Source: Roridomyces roridus (Eukaryota > Basidiomycota > Agaricomycetes > Agaricales > Mycenaceae). From it: a DNA stretch of 64,000 nt. The translations under genes were made by a program, and so were the position numbers. The stretch covers positions 1 to 64,000 of the forward strand of contig JARKIF010000010.1 in assembly GCA_029378245.1 (NCBI GenBank), written 5' to 3'. Under the pieces are notes generated by a model. That model searched no databases, was not told the origin of the DNA, and was given only the letters and a program-made list of their open reading frames with translations. This document shows, piece after piece, positions 33,851 to 44,267 of the stretch; within the stretch, counting starts at the first letter, position 1, and each line of letters opens with the position of its first letter.

Positions 33851-34660
33851 CTGGGCAAATTACCAACGCGCGGTGTGTGGGCAAGCATGCGGCATGAGAT
33901 CAGGGAGGACGAGAACGCAGGATGAGCGCGGAGGAACATATGTACATCAAAAGCAGGGTGAGCTGAGCGGAGCTGGGCACTCAGAGAGCGACTTCGAGGG
34001 AGCAGTGACAGCCATGAGCACCGGGACGAGACGACCGTCCACCAACACCACCACCACATCCATCATCCTCCCCGGCGCCCGCTATCCTGCGCTCCATTGC
34101 TGCCGTCTTACATGCGAGATATACCTGTTGCTACTTGCTTTATGCGGAGGCATGGCAAGCTTATGGGAGCAGGCAAGCGCAGGATACTGGTGGGAGGGAT
34201 GCTGGCGTATCCGGTAACGAGGGCGCAGGGCGGGGAGGAGCATACAAGATAGGTCCGCTGCGTCGGGGAGGCCGAGGAGATACCAGCGGACATGGATGGG
34301 GACCTGATGGCAGAGCCGGGAATGGCAGGTGGGGCTGAAAACTGGGGGGAAACTATTGCAAAGTATGCAGAATGTCCATAGAAATTGACTTCCTTTTTGG
34401 GTAAGATCATGATGAGGGATCACTCGCCATCTTTATTGCAACCACAATCTACCTACTTGTACTTGGTAAGTCCCTACTGAAATATTGCGACTTTATTGCA
34501 GCTTTTCTCCCAGCCTTTTTTGCAGCTAGGGGGAAATCGTTCTAACCCTTCTAATTAGAATGGACATATGCATGGTGTGTCCCTTCTAGTTAGAAGGGAT
34601 ATATGGGTCCCAGAGGTGGGCTGAGCGCGTATCCTCAGTGTGCAGAGTTGCCCTTACACC

Positions 34661-35518
34661 TAACCATCCATCACCTGGCTCACGTTCGCAAATATCTACG
34701 TGAAACTTGTAGTGTTGCCGCGAGGTGAGGTGGAGGTACCTTGAGGTGATCAAGTGTCAACCTCGGCCCACCTTGAGTTCTGATGAGCCGACCTCGAGTT
34801 ACCTCGGAGGTGGTGGACAGAAAAGGAAATCCCCCGTAGAGCTCGTCGGCTCATGCTAAAAAATATTACATTGTAAGGAGAATGTGTTTTTATTGCATAA
34901 TGCATACAAAATTCAATGTAGTAAGAGCAGTAGGGATTGAGGAGGGCGGTTGAAGCAGAGGATTGGAGTCGGGACGACAGATCAGTGAATGTCGGCTGGT
35001 TGTCATGTCCCCTTCGGGGTACATCAGCTCGGAGGTGGCTTGAGGCGACCGAGGTGATGCGACCTCAAGGCACCGTTTATGGTAACATGTCGGAGGTGAG
35101 GTGACCTCAGCTCCGAGGTACCTTCACCTCGCGGCAACACTACGTGAAAGACTGCATTATGGAACACACGTATGAGCCGATAACGCGTATATTACCTCTG
35201 GACACGTTCCCGAGGGTCACCTCCCTGGCCCTTCTCCAACAGTGTTTCACGGTGAATATACTGACCGAGTTGTTCGGTCGTGATTCAAAGCCGTGGCCGC
35301 TTTTGGAGACTGTTGCGGTGTGGCCGTTGGACGCAGACGCAGATCTGGTCTACGAGGCGCTTCAAGAAGTCGTACATTGGAAACGCAGTTGCTCACCGGC
35401 GGGGCGGGTTCCTTTATTCGTGCTTTCGCCCGATTTGTATGAACGAGAGTTTTGGGAGGAGAACGAGGTGAAAGTGGAGTTGTTGGAGGATCTTGACAAA
35501 TATGTCGCTTGGGACTAG
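34661..35518 (+). pseudogene. F-box D gene, 3' piece
   Basis: Resumes the gene left at 20465: PSITWLTFANIYVKDC, then VTSLALLQQCFTVNILTELFG, LVYEALQEVVHWKRS and LSPDLYEREFWEEN to the TAG at 35516-35518. These align in order with PALTSLTFND, SSLTLIRECFAPRIVSDLLG and LYTVLQDVVRWKRS of F-box A. The piece is itself split by a small element (34710-35140). Deleting that together with one copy of the 9-bp repeat TACGTGAAA restores one continuous frame. Confidence 0.8.
34705..35140. mobile_element. MITE of about 430 bp inside F-box D
   Basis: Inverted ends GTGTTGCCGCGAGGTGA (34712) and its complement at 35124-35140. TACGTGAAA lies on both sides (34697-34705 and 35141-35149), which would be a 9-bp target duplication of Mutator type with CTTGTA as extra left bases; a TA duplication is the alternative. 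The interior is rich in GAGGT/ACCTC and non-coding. Confidence 0.7.
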
Positions 35519-35798
35519 TTTCTTGGGTCGAGTAAACAGATATCACTAACAGGTTCGCCAGTGAGGTAGCGATGGCGGTGTGCGGTCTTACCCAAATTGT
35601 GTCTGCAGCGTTTTGGAACTTTTATAAATACATCGAAATCGGGTCGCGTCTGGCTCGGCAGGACTATCAGATACTTACACAAGATGCGATCAAATCGTGA
35701 TTGATCGACCTTCCTTTTCTTCCGCCACCATCTCAATTTCAAGTTGCGTGTTTGCCACCGTTATTCTCGTTTCCAAGTTCATTTTTTTCTTCAGAAGG

Positions 35799-37388
35799 AT
35801 GGTCTTTCGCTGCTCCGAGTGTGGTGCCACCACCACTCCTGCCCTCGACCTGACACCTTTGCCCGGAAACGGCGGGCTCGATGCCGGTGTCCAAAGCAGG
35901 CACTCTATGCTCCTGAACTCTAACGAGCCGCCAGAGGAATCTGAGCTGGTCTACATCCGCGAAGTTCTCTCCACGGCCAACTCGCGTTTAGCAAGTCTGG
36001 ACGACGAGATCGCTCGACTTGAGAGGCAGCTGCGGATGCTAGCTCAAGAACGCGCTGGGCTTCTGGAGTACCAAAGAAAAGGCCCGGCCGTATTCTCTCC
36101 ACTGCAACGGATGCCACCGGAAATCTTGTCTCAAATTTTCATGTGGACGCTGCCGCCTCAAGACGAAAGCATTGGCTGGCTGGTGACATATGGGTTACAC
36201 TCGAGTCCCTGGCTTGTGGCGCAGATCTGTCGTCGCTGGAGATCGATTGCCATCTCGACTCCATCGCTGTGGGAGCTCATCGCGTTGGATGCCTCGCTCG
36301 GGCTCGGCTATCCTTTGCACCGAGTCCAATTACAACTCCAGCGCGCACGAAAACTTCGCGTTCACTTTTACGGGCGCCAAAATATCGACTCTGCTCGCCA
36401 AATTGAATTGTTTAGAGCCATCTCCGAGCATTCTGCGCGCTGGGAAGAGTTCTATGTCCGTCTTTGCACGGATCTAGTTCCTCACATGTCTTCGTTTCGT
36501 GACAGGCTTCCAGCTCTCCAACGGCTCTGTCTGGAGTGGGACGATGCCAAAAGTCAAGACGGTGTCGACTCCATCGACTGCTTTGAAACCGCATTCTCCC
36601 TCGTGGATGTTGCAGTACACAGCGAGTTTCGCACCATCCCGGTGCCATTCCCCTCGCAGAACCGCATCACTCGATACGATCTAGACGCGAGTTGGGAAAC
36701 CCACGCCCAACTCCTACCGTCCCTTCCAAATCTCATCGAAGGATACATCAAGGTTCGTGCTCGTCCGTGGCCGGTGCCAAGGTCTGATTCCACGATTACT
36801 TTGTCACGCCTCAAGCGCCTATACGTGAATGCTCCGCGCATCTTGGACTGTATCAAGGCTCCCGCGTTGGAGGAACTGGCGTGGTTCCCACATGGCACGA
36901 ACCCCGAACGGATTCGCCAGCGACTTGTCGATTTCATCACCCGTTCATCTTGTTCCCTCCGCAGACTTGGTTTTCGCGGGGACATGGACAGTTCGGCTAC
37001 GGAGCGCATCTTGCGGGATTATCCGTCTATTAAAGACGTCCTCTTCCTCGACGGCGATAACTTCGAAACCCAATTTGCTGTCCTTGCGCAAGCCGGTGAT
37101 GCAAGGGTGGCACGACAACTCACCGGCATTCATGTCGGATTTCAGAATAGTCCGATGCGATATGATCTTTTTCTCGAGATGTTGGAGTCTCGTTGGTATG
37201 CGAAGGACTGTGCGCTCGTGACCGCTACACTCCTGCTATCATCCGAACCCGAGAGCTTGGATGATTCGACACTCTCTAGGATCAATAACCTGAAGGAAGC
37301 CGGGTTGGATTTGTCTGTCATCTCTGGAATTTCTGCAGAGGTCGAGAGCGAAGGTTGGGTGTACAAGACTTTGTGGCCAAGTAAGTGA
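35799..37388 (+). CDS. F-box protein (F-box C), intact
   Basis: 529 residues from the ATG at 35799 (MVFRCSECGATTTP). An in-frame ATG at 35697 would add 34 hydrophobic residues; I reject it because the deleted copy at 19110 shows that stretch is 5' flank. A CxxC pair lies at residues 5-8, a coiled coil at about 50-85 (ANSRLASLDDEIARLERQL), then an F-box-like domain at about 95-150 (FSPLQRMPPEILSQIFMWTL; WLVAQICRRWRSIAISTPSLW), the standard layout of agaric F-box proteins, followed by irregular LRRs to the end (GWVYKTLWPSK). Expected role: SCF ubiquitin-ligase receptor, target unknown. No frameshift or internal stop. Confidence 0.88.
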   Translation: MVFRCSECGATTTPALDLTPLPGNGGLDAGVQSRHSMLLNSNEPPEESELVYIREVLSTANSRLASLDDEIARLERQLRMLAQERAGLLEYQRKGPAVFSPLQRMPPEILSQIFMWTLPPQDESIGWLVTYGLHSSPWLVAQICRRWRSIAISTPSLWELIALDASLGLGYPLHRVQLQLQRARKLRVHFYGRQNIDSARQIELFRAISEHSARWEEFYVRLCTDLVPHMSSFRDRLPALQRLCLEWDDAKSQDGVDSIDCFETAFSLVDVAVHSEFRTIPVPFPSQNRITRYDLDASWETHAQLLPSLPNLIEGYIKVRARPWPVPRSDSTITLSRLKRLYVNAPRILDCIKAPALEELAWFPHGTNPERIRQRLVDFITRSSCSLRRLGFRGDMDSSATERILRDYPSIKDVLFLDGDNFETQFAVLAQAGDARVARQLTGIHVGFQNSPMRYDLFLEMLESRWYAKDCALVTATLLLSSEPESLDDSTLSRINNLKEAGLDLSVISGISAEVESEGWVYKTLWPSK

Positions 37389-37780
37389 CTCTCATCCTCT
37401 GTGGAAGACGGCCTGATTTTGTACAAAGCTCTTTAGATGCGTTGTTGAACAGAGTATTGGGAGGCCATTGGGACGGAACACTCAAAGGGTCGGTTCATTT
37501 GGGCCTTCGTTGTAGTTGTCCTCTGTCATGCGCCTTTTTCAAACCTCACCCCTCGAGCATGGTTTCATGGTCAACACTCTTTCCGATTGTGGCGGGACTC
37601 AGAATTGCGAAACCACGGCCGCTTGTGGAGACCGTGCTTCAAATTTCGCCGGGCGGGACCCTTGCGCGGTCATTTTAAGCAGTGGAGGCTGTACTGTCGT
37701 CGGTCGACATTTCAGGAACAGATCTCCTCAAACACTACTTGTAGTTCGCGGTCCAGGACGTCGGTCGTCATGCAGTGGAT
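37389..37780. other. No gene recognised
   Basis: 3' flank of the F-box C gene; part of it is shared with the deleted copy at 19560-19630. Nothing else seen. Confidence 0.3.
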
Positions 37781-37854
37781 TGCAGTACTAAGTAATCCGA
37801 GAAGAAGTGCAATAAATGCACGGGAATGGGCATGTATGGTGTAAGTTGATTCCA

Positions 37855-39002
37855 GGTAGGTGCCAGGAAACCCCTTTAGGCGCCTTTTCAGAGCACACGA
37901 TGCGCCAGAAGGATGGTTTCTTCTGCTTCTTTGGGTCCTTTGGCGAGACGGGAGAAGGGTCCGCCTTGGTGACGGAAGGAGGCTCCGGGATCTGAGCAGA
38001 GTCCTCTGTCGGTGACGGAAGGAGAGTCAAGTTGACTCAGTCAACCTGTGAGACAGGAGGGAGACCCGTCCTGCGGGAAGAAATAAGCGGCCAAGCACCG
38101 GGAATGTCGCTGCCTTCGATGCCCCACTGTGTAGTGGGCGCGAGGCGCCGGAAGACCATCCTGTCTCTGATATCGTCGGTCACATCAGGCGGGAGACCCT
38201 CCACCCCAAATTCCGCCGTCGACTCGATGCACTCCAGCTGCGGGCACACAGTGGTGAAGAACGCGACAAAGTCTGCGTTTGCCTCACGCACGAGCAGTCT
38301 TTTCACGGCAGTGAATTTGAAAAGATGCGGCAGATGGGCTGGAGAGCGCAGCGGATAAAAGGTGCCTCGCGGAGCCCCAACGAGCAGCGGTGACGGCGGG
38401 GAGGTATAGGCGAATGTGATATGCAAGTCCGTGAGGCAGCGCGGGTAATTTTTCGCTATGCTAAGAGGTGCTATGAACGGGTTCATCTTCCAATACCAGA
38501 GCGTCGGGAGGCAGTGGACGAGCACAAAATGGAGGGATGTGATGTTGGGAACATAGTCGTGTATGACGCTGGCAACCATGACGAGAGGGATGCCATAGTA
38601 CGGTTCCCTTTGATGCAATGCCAACCCAGCGACGATATATCGGCGGGTAGGATCTACAGCGTATTCGGCCAGCTCGGTGCATTGACGGTCATACTCTCCC
38701 GTGCGTCTTTGATAAATTGAGACGGTCAGAGAACGACAATTTTGAGCCAGGTAGTGTTTGAGGTCGATAATGCCTGCGATTCTGTAGACGAGGCCAGGGG
38801 AAGCGCAGCTCTCAGAGAGGTGAGCCATGAGAGATCGGGAGGTGATCCAGACGTCGCGGAGGAAGATGGGGACGACTATCTGGAGCCATTCGAGACTGAC
38901 CATCATCCAACTGGCCATCGAGTATGCATGTCTGTGACTGCTTGTGGAGAGGCAGTTCCAGCCATAACCTACGATGAGCTCGACTAGCTCGGGAGGGAGC
39001 AT
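37855..39002 (-). pseudogene. F-box-like protein B, copy 3
   Basis: ATG at 39002 (MLPPELVELIVGYGW). 321 residues align with copies 1 and 2 to WGIEGSDIPGAWPL, then TGA at 38039-38037. The codons after the stop stay in frame and give the family's proline-rich tail (LLPSPTEDSAQIPEPPSV, KKPSFWRIV) before a stop near 37860. Either one substitution truncated the protein or a GT...CTGAG intron of 63 nt removes the stop; its acceptor is poor. The end RRVFRKRT is lost. It is head-to-head with the F-box A remnant at 39120. Confidence 0.7.
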
Positions 39003-39119
39003 TCACGCGGAGAAGCCAGAGAAAAAGGAGGTTCTGAGGTTTCGGATGATCGAGGTTGGATCGAGGTACGACTTGTTGAAGTCGGATAGGAGCGCGCTGC
39101 ACGGTCGCCGTGTTCACCG

Positions 39120-39620
39120 ATGAACATGTTGAGGAGGACGCGTTTGGTTGAAGCGAAGGTCCGAGTCGGAATTGATGGCCCTGTCTCTTTCACTGCGACC
39201 TCTTCCACCAGTGCTTCAAGTTGCTCACACGGCCATGGCTATGGCATTCACCTCGCCGCCTATCCTTCTTCTCCAGACGAACTTCTCGTAGAGATCGCGG
39301 CTGCGAAACCCCAGAGATTAGCCCACTCAAGAGCCTCCGTCGGAATGGGTCTTGTCGCATGTCTGCCGTCGTTTTCGACGCGTAATGACAGGCGCGTGTA
39401 CTCTCTGGACCCGAGCGGTTGTCTACCTCTGCTCCGACTCACCCGCAGAGCTCTTTTGGCTCTACCTCGAGCGCCGATATCTCAGCCCTCACGTTCGTTG
39501 CTATCCATGAGGGTTAAATGCCGAGCTAGGGTCTCAAGATCTGCGATGACGCTCAAGTCGAGCTCTGGTCTGCCAGTGGTCAAGGCCCGCACTCAGACGG
39601 CCATTGGCTTGACATCCACA
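39120..39620 (+). pseudogene. F-box A remnant
   Basis: SSPDELLVEIAAAKPQRL and shifted frames around MGLVACLPSFSTRN match the F-box of gene 12840-14087 (EWVLSHVCSRFRR in another frame). Frameshifts near 39325 and loss of homology after about 39490 leave only the N-terminal third. Confidence 0.7.
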
Positions 39621-39677
39621 CCGAGATGAGTAGATCACGACGTACGTGTCAACTCCTGGCCTGCCCCGCGTCTGTTT

Positions 39678-40124
39678 ATGAAATCGTCCACCAGTCAACA
39701 CGCTCATCAGAGCTCTGGAGTCCTACCGAGCTACCACGACCCCGCAGCGCGTCTCCGACTCTCGCCCCAGCTCACGCCTACTGACACCGATGTCCTGCCA
39801 CACACAACTGGCCCTGGCGAAACTCCCGCCCGCCTTCTGTACTACCACGGCCCCTCATTTTACCTGGCAATACATGGAGTTGGGCCAGATGTTGCCCTCT
39901 CCGGCCTCTCGGATGTCGTCGAATCCGACTATCGGCCTGCGAGCAAGATCATCCGCGGGCACATCCCCTCTTCCGCATGCCCTTCCCGGACGGAGGAACC
40001 AGTCGAGGCTGAGAGGCCTGAAGAAGCGGACGACTACATGCGACGTTTCGGCGTTTCTCGGGTTCGCTCAATCCTGCGCTCGGCGGGCGTGTATGACGAG
40101 CAGGGTCAGATCCACCAGAGCTGA
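39678..40124 (+). CDS. Hypothetical ORF, low support
   Basis: 148 codons with charged and hydrophobic segments (PARLLYYHGPSFYLAIHGVG; AERPEEADDYMRRFGVSRVR). No domain recognised, no conserved neighbour, no intron seen. It may be a chance frame. Confidence 0.2.
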   Translation: MKSSTSQHAHQSSGVLPSYHDPAARLRLSPQLTPTDTDVLPHTTGPGETPARLLYYHGPSFYLAIHGVGPDVALSGLSDVVESDYRPASKIIRGHIPSSACPSRTEEPVEAERPEEADDYMRRFGVSRVRSILRSAGVYDEQGQIHQS

Positions 40125-40129
40125 TGTAT

Positions 40130-42680
40130 TCGTCAAGCACGTGCATCCCGCCACGTATCCCGTCTTTAAAGACCACCATCATGCCAGTATGCCCCGCCCG
40201 CCGTTGCCCTCCCCAGGCTCATGCAAGCTCCAAGACCTATCAGGCTCCTCCGGTAACAAGTCATGCACACGATAAAAGACTGAGGGTGAGATGCGAGCAT
40301 GAGCAGTATATATACATAGAGTGTGGTATGAATCTAAGAAGAGATGGGAACTGTCAACGGAGGCCCGGGCGGAAGATCATCATTTCTTGACATCGGCGCG
40401 CTTGTCGCGATTGCTGGGAGTAACATCGGCGCAACTCCACTCGTTAACAGCAAAGTCGCGCCCTGGCTATTCCCTCTCGCGCTACTTTGTCGATGAGGAG
40501 GAGCTGTAGCCACAACAGCTCTCGTGCGGCACCGGAGTATCTTTCCGCTCTCCCCGCCGGCGAGTATGATTCGGGGAATTGAGTTCATGTGGATGGGGGG
40601 CTTGGCGTTGTTGGCGAGGCTTATTTACGTTTCCTCTCCTCAATCATCCTCATCCCCTTCGACCATGGGGACGACTTGCATGTCGCTTGTGTAATCTGAG
40701 CAAGCCCAATGCGATGTCTGCTTGATATTCGAGGCGTACACCTACGATGTGCTGGATGCATCCCTCTGGCAGCGTGCACCGAGCTCGACACGTCGAGGCG
40801 CCCCAAGGCACGTGCGGCGTCCCGTCGGTGGGATGTGCTGTGTCCTGGAGAGGAAGCTTCACTGATGCTCTCCCTCCCGCTTGCCGCGCTCCACGCGCAA
40901 TAGGTTCTACTCGAGTGTCTTTGCGATAACCACAGCCACCCTCCTTGCCTTCCTCTCTGTTGATGGGCAAGTTCTGCTACTCCGCGACCGCATCGCCGGT
41001 GGTCATACTTGTCCTCTCCTTGTCCTGTGTGCTATATGGCCGGGTCGAAATCATATCCTACTACCACATCATCGCCGGGTCGTGAAATGGCTCAGATGCC
41101 ACTACACTGTCCCGTGGTCTATTCAGACGATCCTCTTATCTTATTGCTGAACCTTTAGGTTTGGCTACCCAAGGCATCTTCGTTTTTGTCCATCAGTGGC
41201 AGTGAACTAGATTGATTAACATGATTCCTAATCTGTTTACATAGGAATCCAATAGGAATCGTTCTTTTTGACCAGGGCCTGTCCGGGACTCCGGGGCACG
41301 GTGGATCAGCGGCGTCCCGAGCACCAACGATGAATGATTGTTGTTTGATCCGCCGAAGACCCGGCTGCCGGCCCCGGTTGGCCGTAACCTCGCCGTTGAT
41401 CTCTCCTTTCTCGGCATGGGCCGGCCAGGCATAGCGACTGTTTCAGCTCAACGCACTCGCGTCTGTAAAACATTTGTCCATTACACCGTGACGGGTGTCA
41501 TGCATTGATGCAAGGAAGGAGAATCACAAGTACTTGCCACTGTGCGGAGCAATGGCCTCAAGCATCAGGAAAAGCCCCCGGAGGTAATTTGCGACATTTT
41601 ATCATAAAAATGCTGGAAAATATCGGGAATGTCAACAAAGACCGAAAATGAGTACAATATCTTTCCCCCCCGCAAAATGAGCACAATTATCTCGAGGATT
41701 TCACAAATGTATTTGGCTGTGAAATCCATTTGCCACGCATTTTTCAGGCACTTCCGAAGAACACAAGTCAAGTAACAAAAAATAATGGCATTGAAACTAG
41801 TACGACAAGCAGGGGCAAGCTACAACTACAAACTAAGAGTGGCCTGGCTGCTGTGACCCCAGTCTCCTCATCGAGACAGCCAAGAACGCAGAGTACGGCA
41901 CAAAACAGGCTAGCGGGTGGGTCAGAAATGTAAGAAGCAAGTGGGGGTGAACACAACACACCTGTGGTGTAACAAACAGCGTGGGCGGCGGCAGACCAGG
42001 GAACTTGAAGAAACTTCAAGAGATGTCGAAGAGCGGAACGGCTGCAGGCGTAATCCGATTAGCGGTGTGATGGAGCATGTGGAAGCGAAAGAGGAAACTT
42101 ACGCAACTGATGCCCGAGCACACGGACGGCATGGCGAGAGGCGGGTGCCGTGTGCGTGTGATTTCACCCCAGTAACAAAGAATCCCATGAGACGAGAACG
42201 AGAACAAGATGAGGGTTTGACGGTGAGTGAGTGGGTCTTTCGTGGTTCATGGCTGCCCGCCAACGAAGTTAATACATGGGAGATTGACAGAAAAGGTACA
42301 GACTCACCAGGAACCCCACGTTCTCAACAGAGCTGCTACAGCCTACAAGTCGGCCCGGAGAAGAAGCGATAGAGCAGGAAGGAGAGAGCTCGAGGGAAGT
42401 GGAGGAGGAGGGCGACGGCGGAGGGAAGATGGTGGGAGGAAGCAAGGCGTAGGTGAGCGCCCGCTGTCACTTATATATCAGTCATCTCGGATTAATCAAT
42501 GAGCGCCCGTGCACGTGTGCACGCCGGACATCGGACGCCGGTTACGGAAGCAATGCTCGGCAAACGACTTGGAAAGATTCTTTGCCTTCAAGTTCCCTTC
42601 CAGAGCGCCGGGCCTCCTGCACACAATTTAGGATAATTTAGATAAATTTCTGCCTTCAGTAGTGGTGGCACAAAGATGCA
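40130..42680. other. Gene-poor stretch
   Basis: No supported gene. On the minus strand a TATATAA box at about 42472 is followed by a CT-rich tract and a GTGAGT donor-like site at about 42305, so a promoter with a lost gene body is possible. A GCATCAGGAAAA motif at 41568 also occurs at 42695 and, inverted, at 43410. Confidence 0.3.
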
Positions 42681-42689
42681 GGAACTATG

Positions 42690-43420
42690 CCCGAGCATCA
42701 GGAAAACTGGGGGACGCTGCATAGCGCTGGAGAGTGCTGCATAGCACCATAGTGCCCATAGCTACATCCCTGCTATGCAGCACTATGCAGCACTATGCAG
42801 TGCCTGCTTGCCGACGCTTCGCTTGGGCAGTTCCAAAATTAAGTACACCGAGATGCAACCGAGAGACCGAGATGAAGCAAATATAACGGAAAGGTAGAAC
42901 AAAAAATGTCTGAATTCACTAGCTAATACATCCACGAGCCTCAGAACGTACTACAGAACGCACGCCACCGACTCGAACGACAGATGAACGTTGACATGCA
43001 GGCCGCCGGCGGTACTGCCACGCGCGAATCGCGTGTCGCGGCGTTGAACGGGCCAAACGAATAAAAGGACTGCTCGACATGTTAGCTTAAATGCAGCTCG
43101 CGAACGGAGGATGGACGACTTGCCTGCGGGGAACTGCAAGAGGCTGCGCCAGAGCGTTAGATTGAACTTGGACTTGAGGAATCGTGGTGCAGACGAAGTT
43201 GGGAGGAGAGGGGTGTCGAGGCGTCCCACGACGTAGACCTACCGTTTAAATGGATGGCAGCTTTGTTGCAATCGTGTCAAACAGGTTCCCTGGAAACGGA
43301 CAAGTAAGTTAAGCGACAGAGATCTCAAAGCACTTCATAGTGGCCATAGTACTGCATAGTGCTATGAGCACTATGGCACTATGACCGAGCTATGGCTCGG
43401 CTAGTGTTTTCCTGATGAGC
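42690..43420. mobile_element. Probable inverted-repeat element with CATAG motifs
   Basis: Left end GAGCATCAGGAAAAC and right end whose complement is GGCTCATCAGGAAAAC, each followed by runs of ATAGTGC/GCACTAT and CTATGCAG repeats (42715-42810 and 43330-43395). The interior includes a U6-like segment (43009-43075). No target duplication could be fixed. Confidence 0.45.
43009..43075 (-). repeat. Diverged U6 snRNA-like segment
   Basis: Minus strand GGCCCGTTCAACGCCGCGACACGC follows the order of the U6 core around GGCCCCTGCGCAAGGATGACACGC, and the downstream sequence resembles that after the clearer copy at 44127-44185. Diverged; low confidence alone. Confidence 0.3.
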
Positions 43421-44049
43421 CTAGTTTTCAAGCTGAGACTAGCTTCTCCCAACCTTCTCCGCTCTAGCCTCTCAAAGAACTTGTGCATGCAAATGAGACT
43501 CAGGGTATGCATTTTGGATCCTAGGGTAAAATGTGTACAAAGTTGCGGAAATGTTCGACAATTATCTTCATTTACCTCGACCCCAAGATAATTATCAACA
43601 TTTGATGTCAAATTGCCAGGGAGGTTTTCCCTGATGAAGCCCAGGTGCTCAGGTGCCATGTTCAAACTTTCAGCCTCAAGGTTCGACCTCAGTCCTCCAC
43701 TCTTCCGGAAGCATTCATATTCTGTAAAGCAAGTCAGCTGAAGAGACAGTTTTCTTCACAATCAGCTTGCAATCAGCTGGACTTATCCTTGTACATTTTA
43801 ACCACACCATTTGTTTGGGCTGTCATGGTAGGGAGTGCAAAAGAAATGGGTAAACTTCTTGATTGCATCGAACATTGCCATCATTTTGATATCTGTGACT
43901 TGTTGAACTCATGGCTCTCAAACCACAACATTTGGAGCAACTCTGAAGAGACTGTCCTTTTCAGAATGAACTGAGGTATATTCTGAAACAGCAAACATAA
44001 TGTAAGACTGAGTTTTGCCCCCGTGGGGAACAGAATACTGGCAACTTCT

Positions 44050-44190
44050 CAATTGTCCCCCTGCGCAAGGTTCCAGGGCTCAAAAATGCATAAATATTGA
44101 GACCCATAGGTCTACCACTCCGGAAAAGCGTGTCATCCTTGTGCAGGGGCCATGCTAATCTGTGCAGGGCCATGCTAATGCCCATGATCA
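44050..44190 (-). repeat. U6 snRNA-derived fragment(s)
   Basis: Minus strand AGATTAGCATGGCCCC then TGCACAAGGATGACACGC at about 44125-44160 is the central U6 snRNA sequence. ATTAGCATGGCCCTG is repeated just upstream. A further CCCCTGCGCAAGG in the plus orientation lies at about 44058-44070. The 5' and 3' ends of U6 are missing, so this is a retrotransposed or SINE-like fragment, not a gene. Confidence 0.6.
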
Positions 44191-44267
44191 GGTGAACTTC
44201 CTCTTTCAACTTTCAGCTTGCAGTTGTTTGCACACTTACTCCTCTCCGCGTCTTCCTCCTCGCATCC

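Larger units (their letters stand above)
29618..34618. mobile_element. 5001-bp element with about 240-bp inverted terminal arms
   Basis: The left arm (29618-29855) starts CACCTCTGGGACCCATATAT and is nearly identical to the complement of the right arm (about 34375-34618). Arms contain AGAAGGG/CCCTTCT inverted blocks and a GCAATAAAG motif repeated. A diverged single copy of the same end occurs at 59425-59585 next to Helitron helicase sequence. The 4.5 kb interior has only degraded coding scraps (see 31160-31590 and 32880-33850) and no transposase. No convincing target duplication: the left flank ends CAGTA and the right flank is Gypsy LTR. Confidence 0.65.
20991..34658 (+). mobile_element. Ty3/Gypsy LTR retrotransposon with nested insertions
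   Basis: 5' LTR at 20991, gag and pol to 27128, then two foreign blocks (27129-29617, 29618-34618) and the last 40 bp of the 3' LTR (34619-34658). CCTAA stands directly before the 5' LTR (20986-20990) and directly after the 3' fragment (34659-34663), a 5-bp target duplication that shows both ends belong to one insertion. Most of the 3' LTR and the region downstream of integrase are deleted. A stop codon in pol and a hAT insertion in integrase make it inactive. Confidence 0.88.

Noticed and set aside
37788..38030. Separate small gene downstream of F-box B copy 3
   Set aside because: It is in the same frame as the F-box B copy and aligns with that family's proline-rich tail; it is the continuation after an in-frame TGA.
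44050..44190. Functional U6 snRNA gene
   Set aside because: Only the central part is present, partly duplicated, without the 5' stem or the terminal T-run in the right place.
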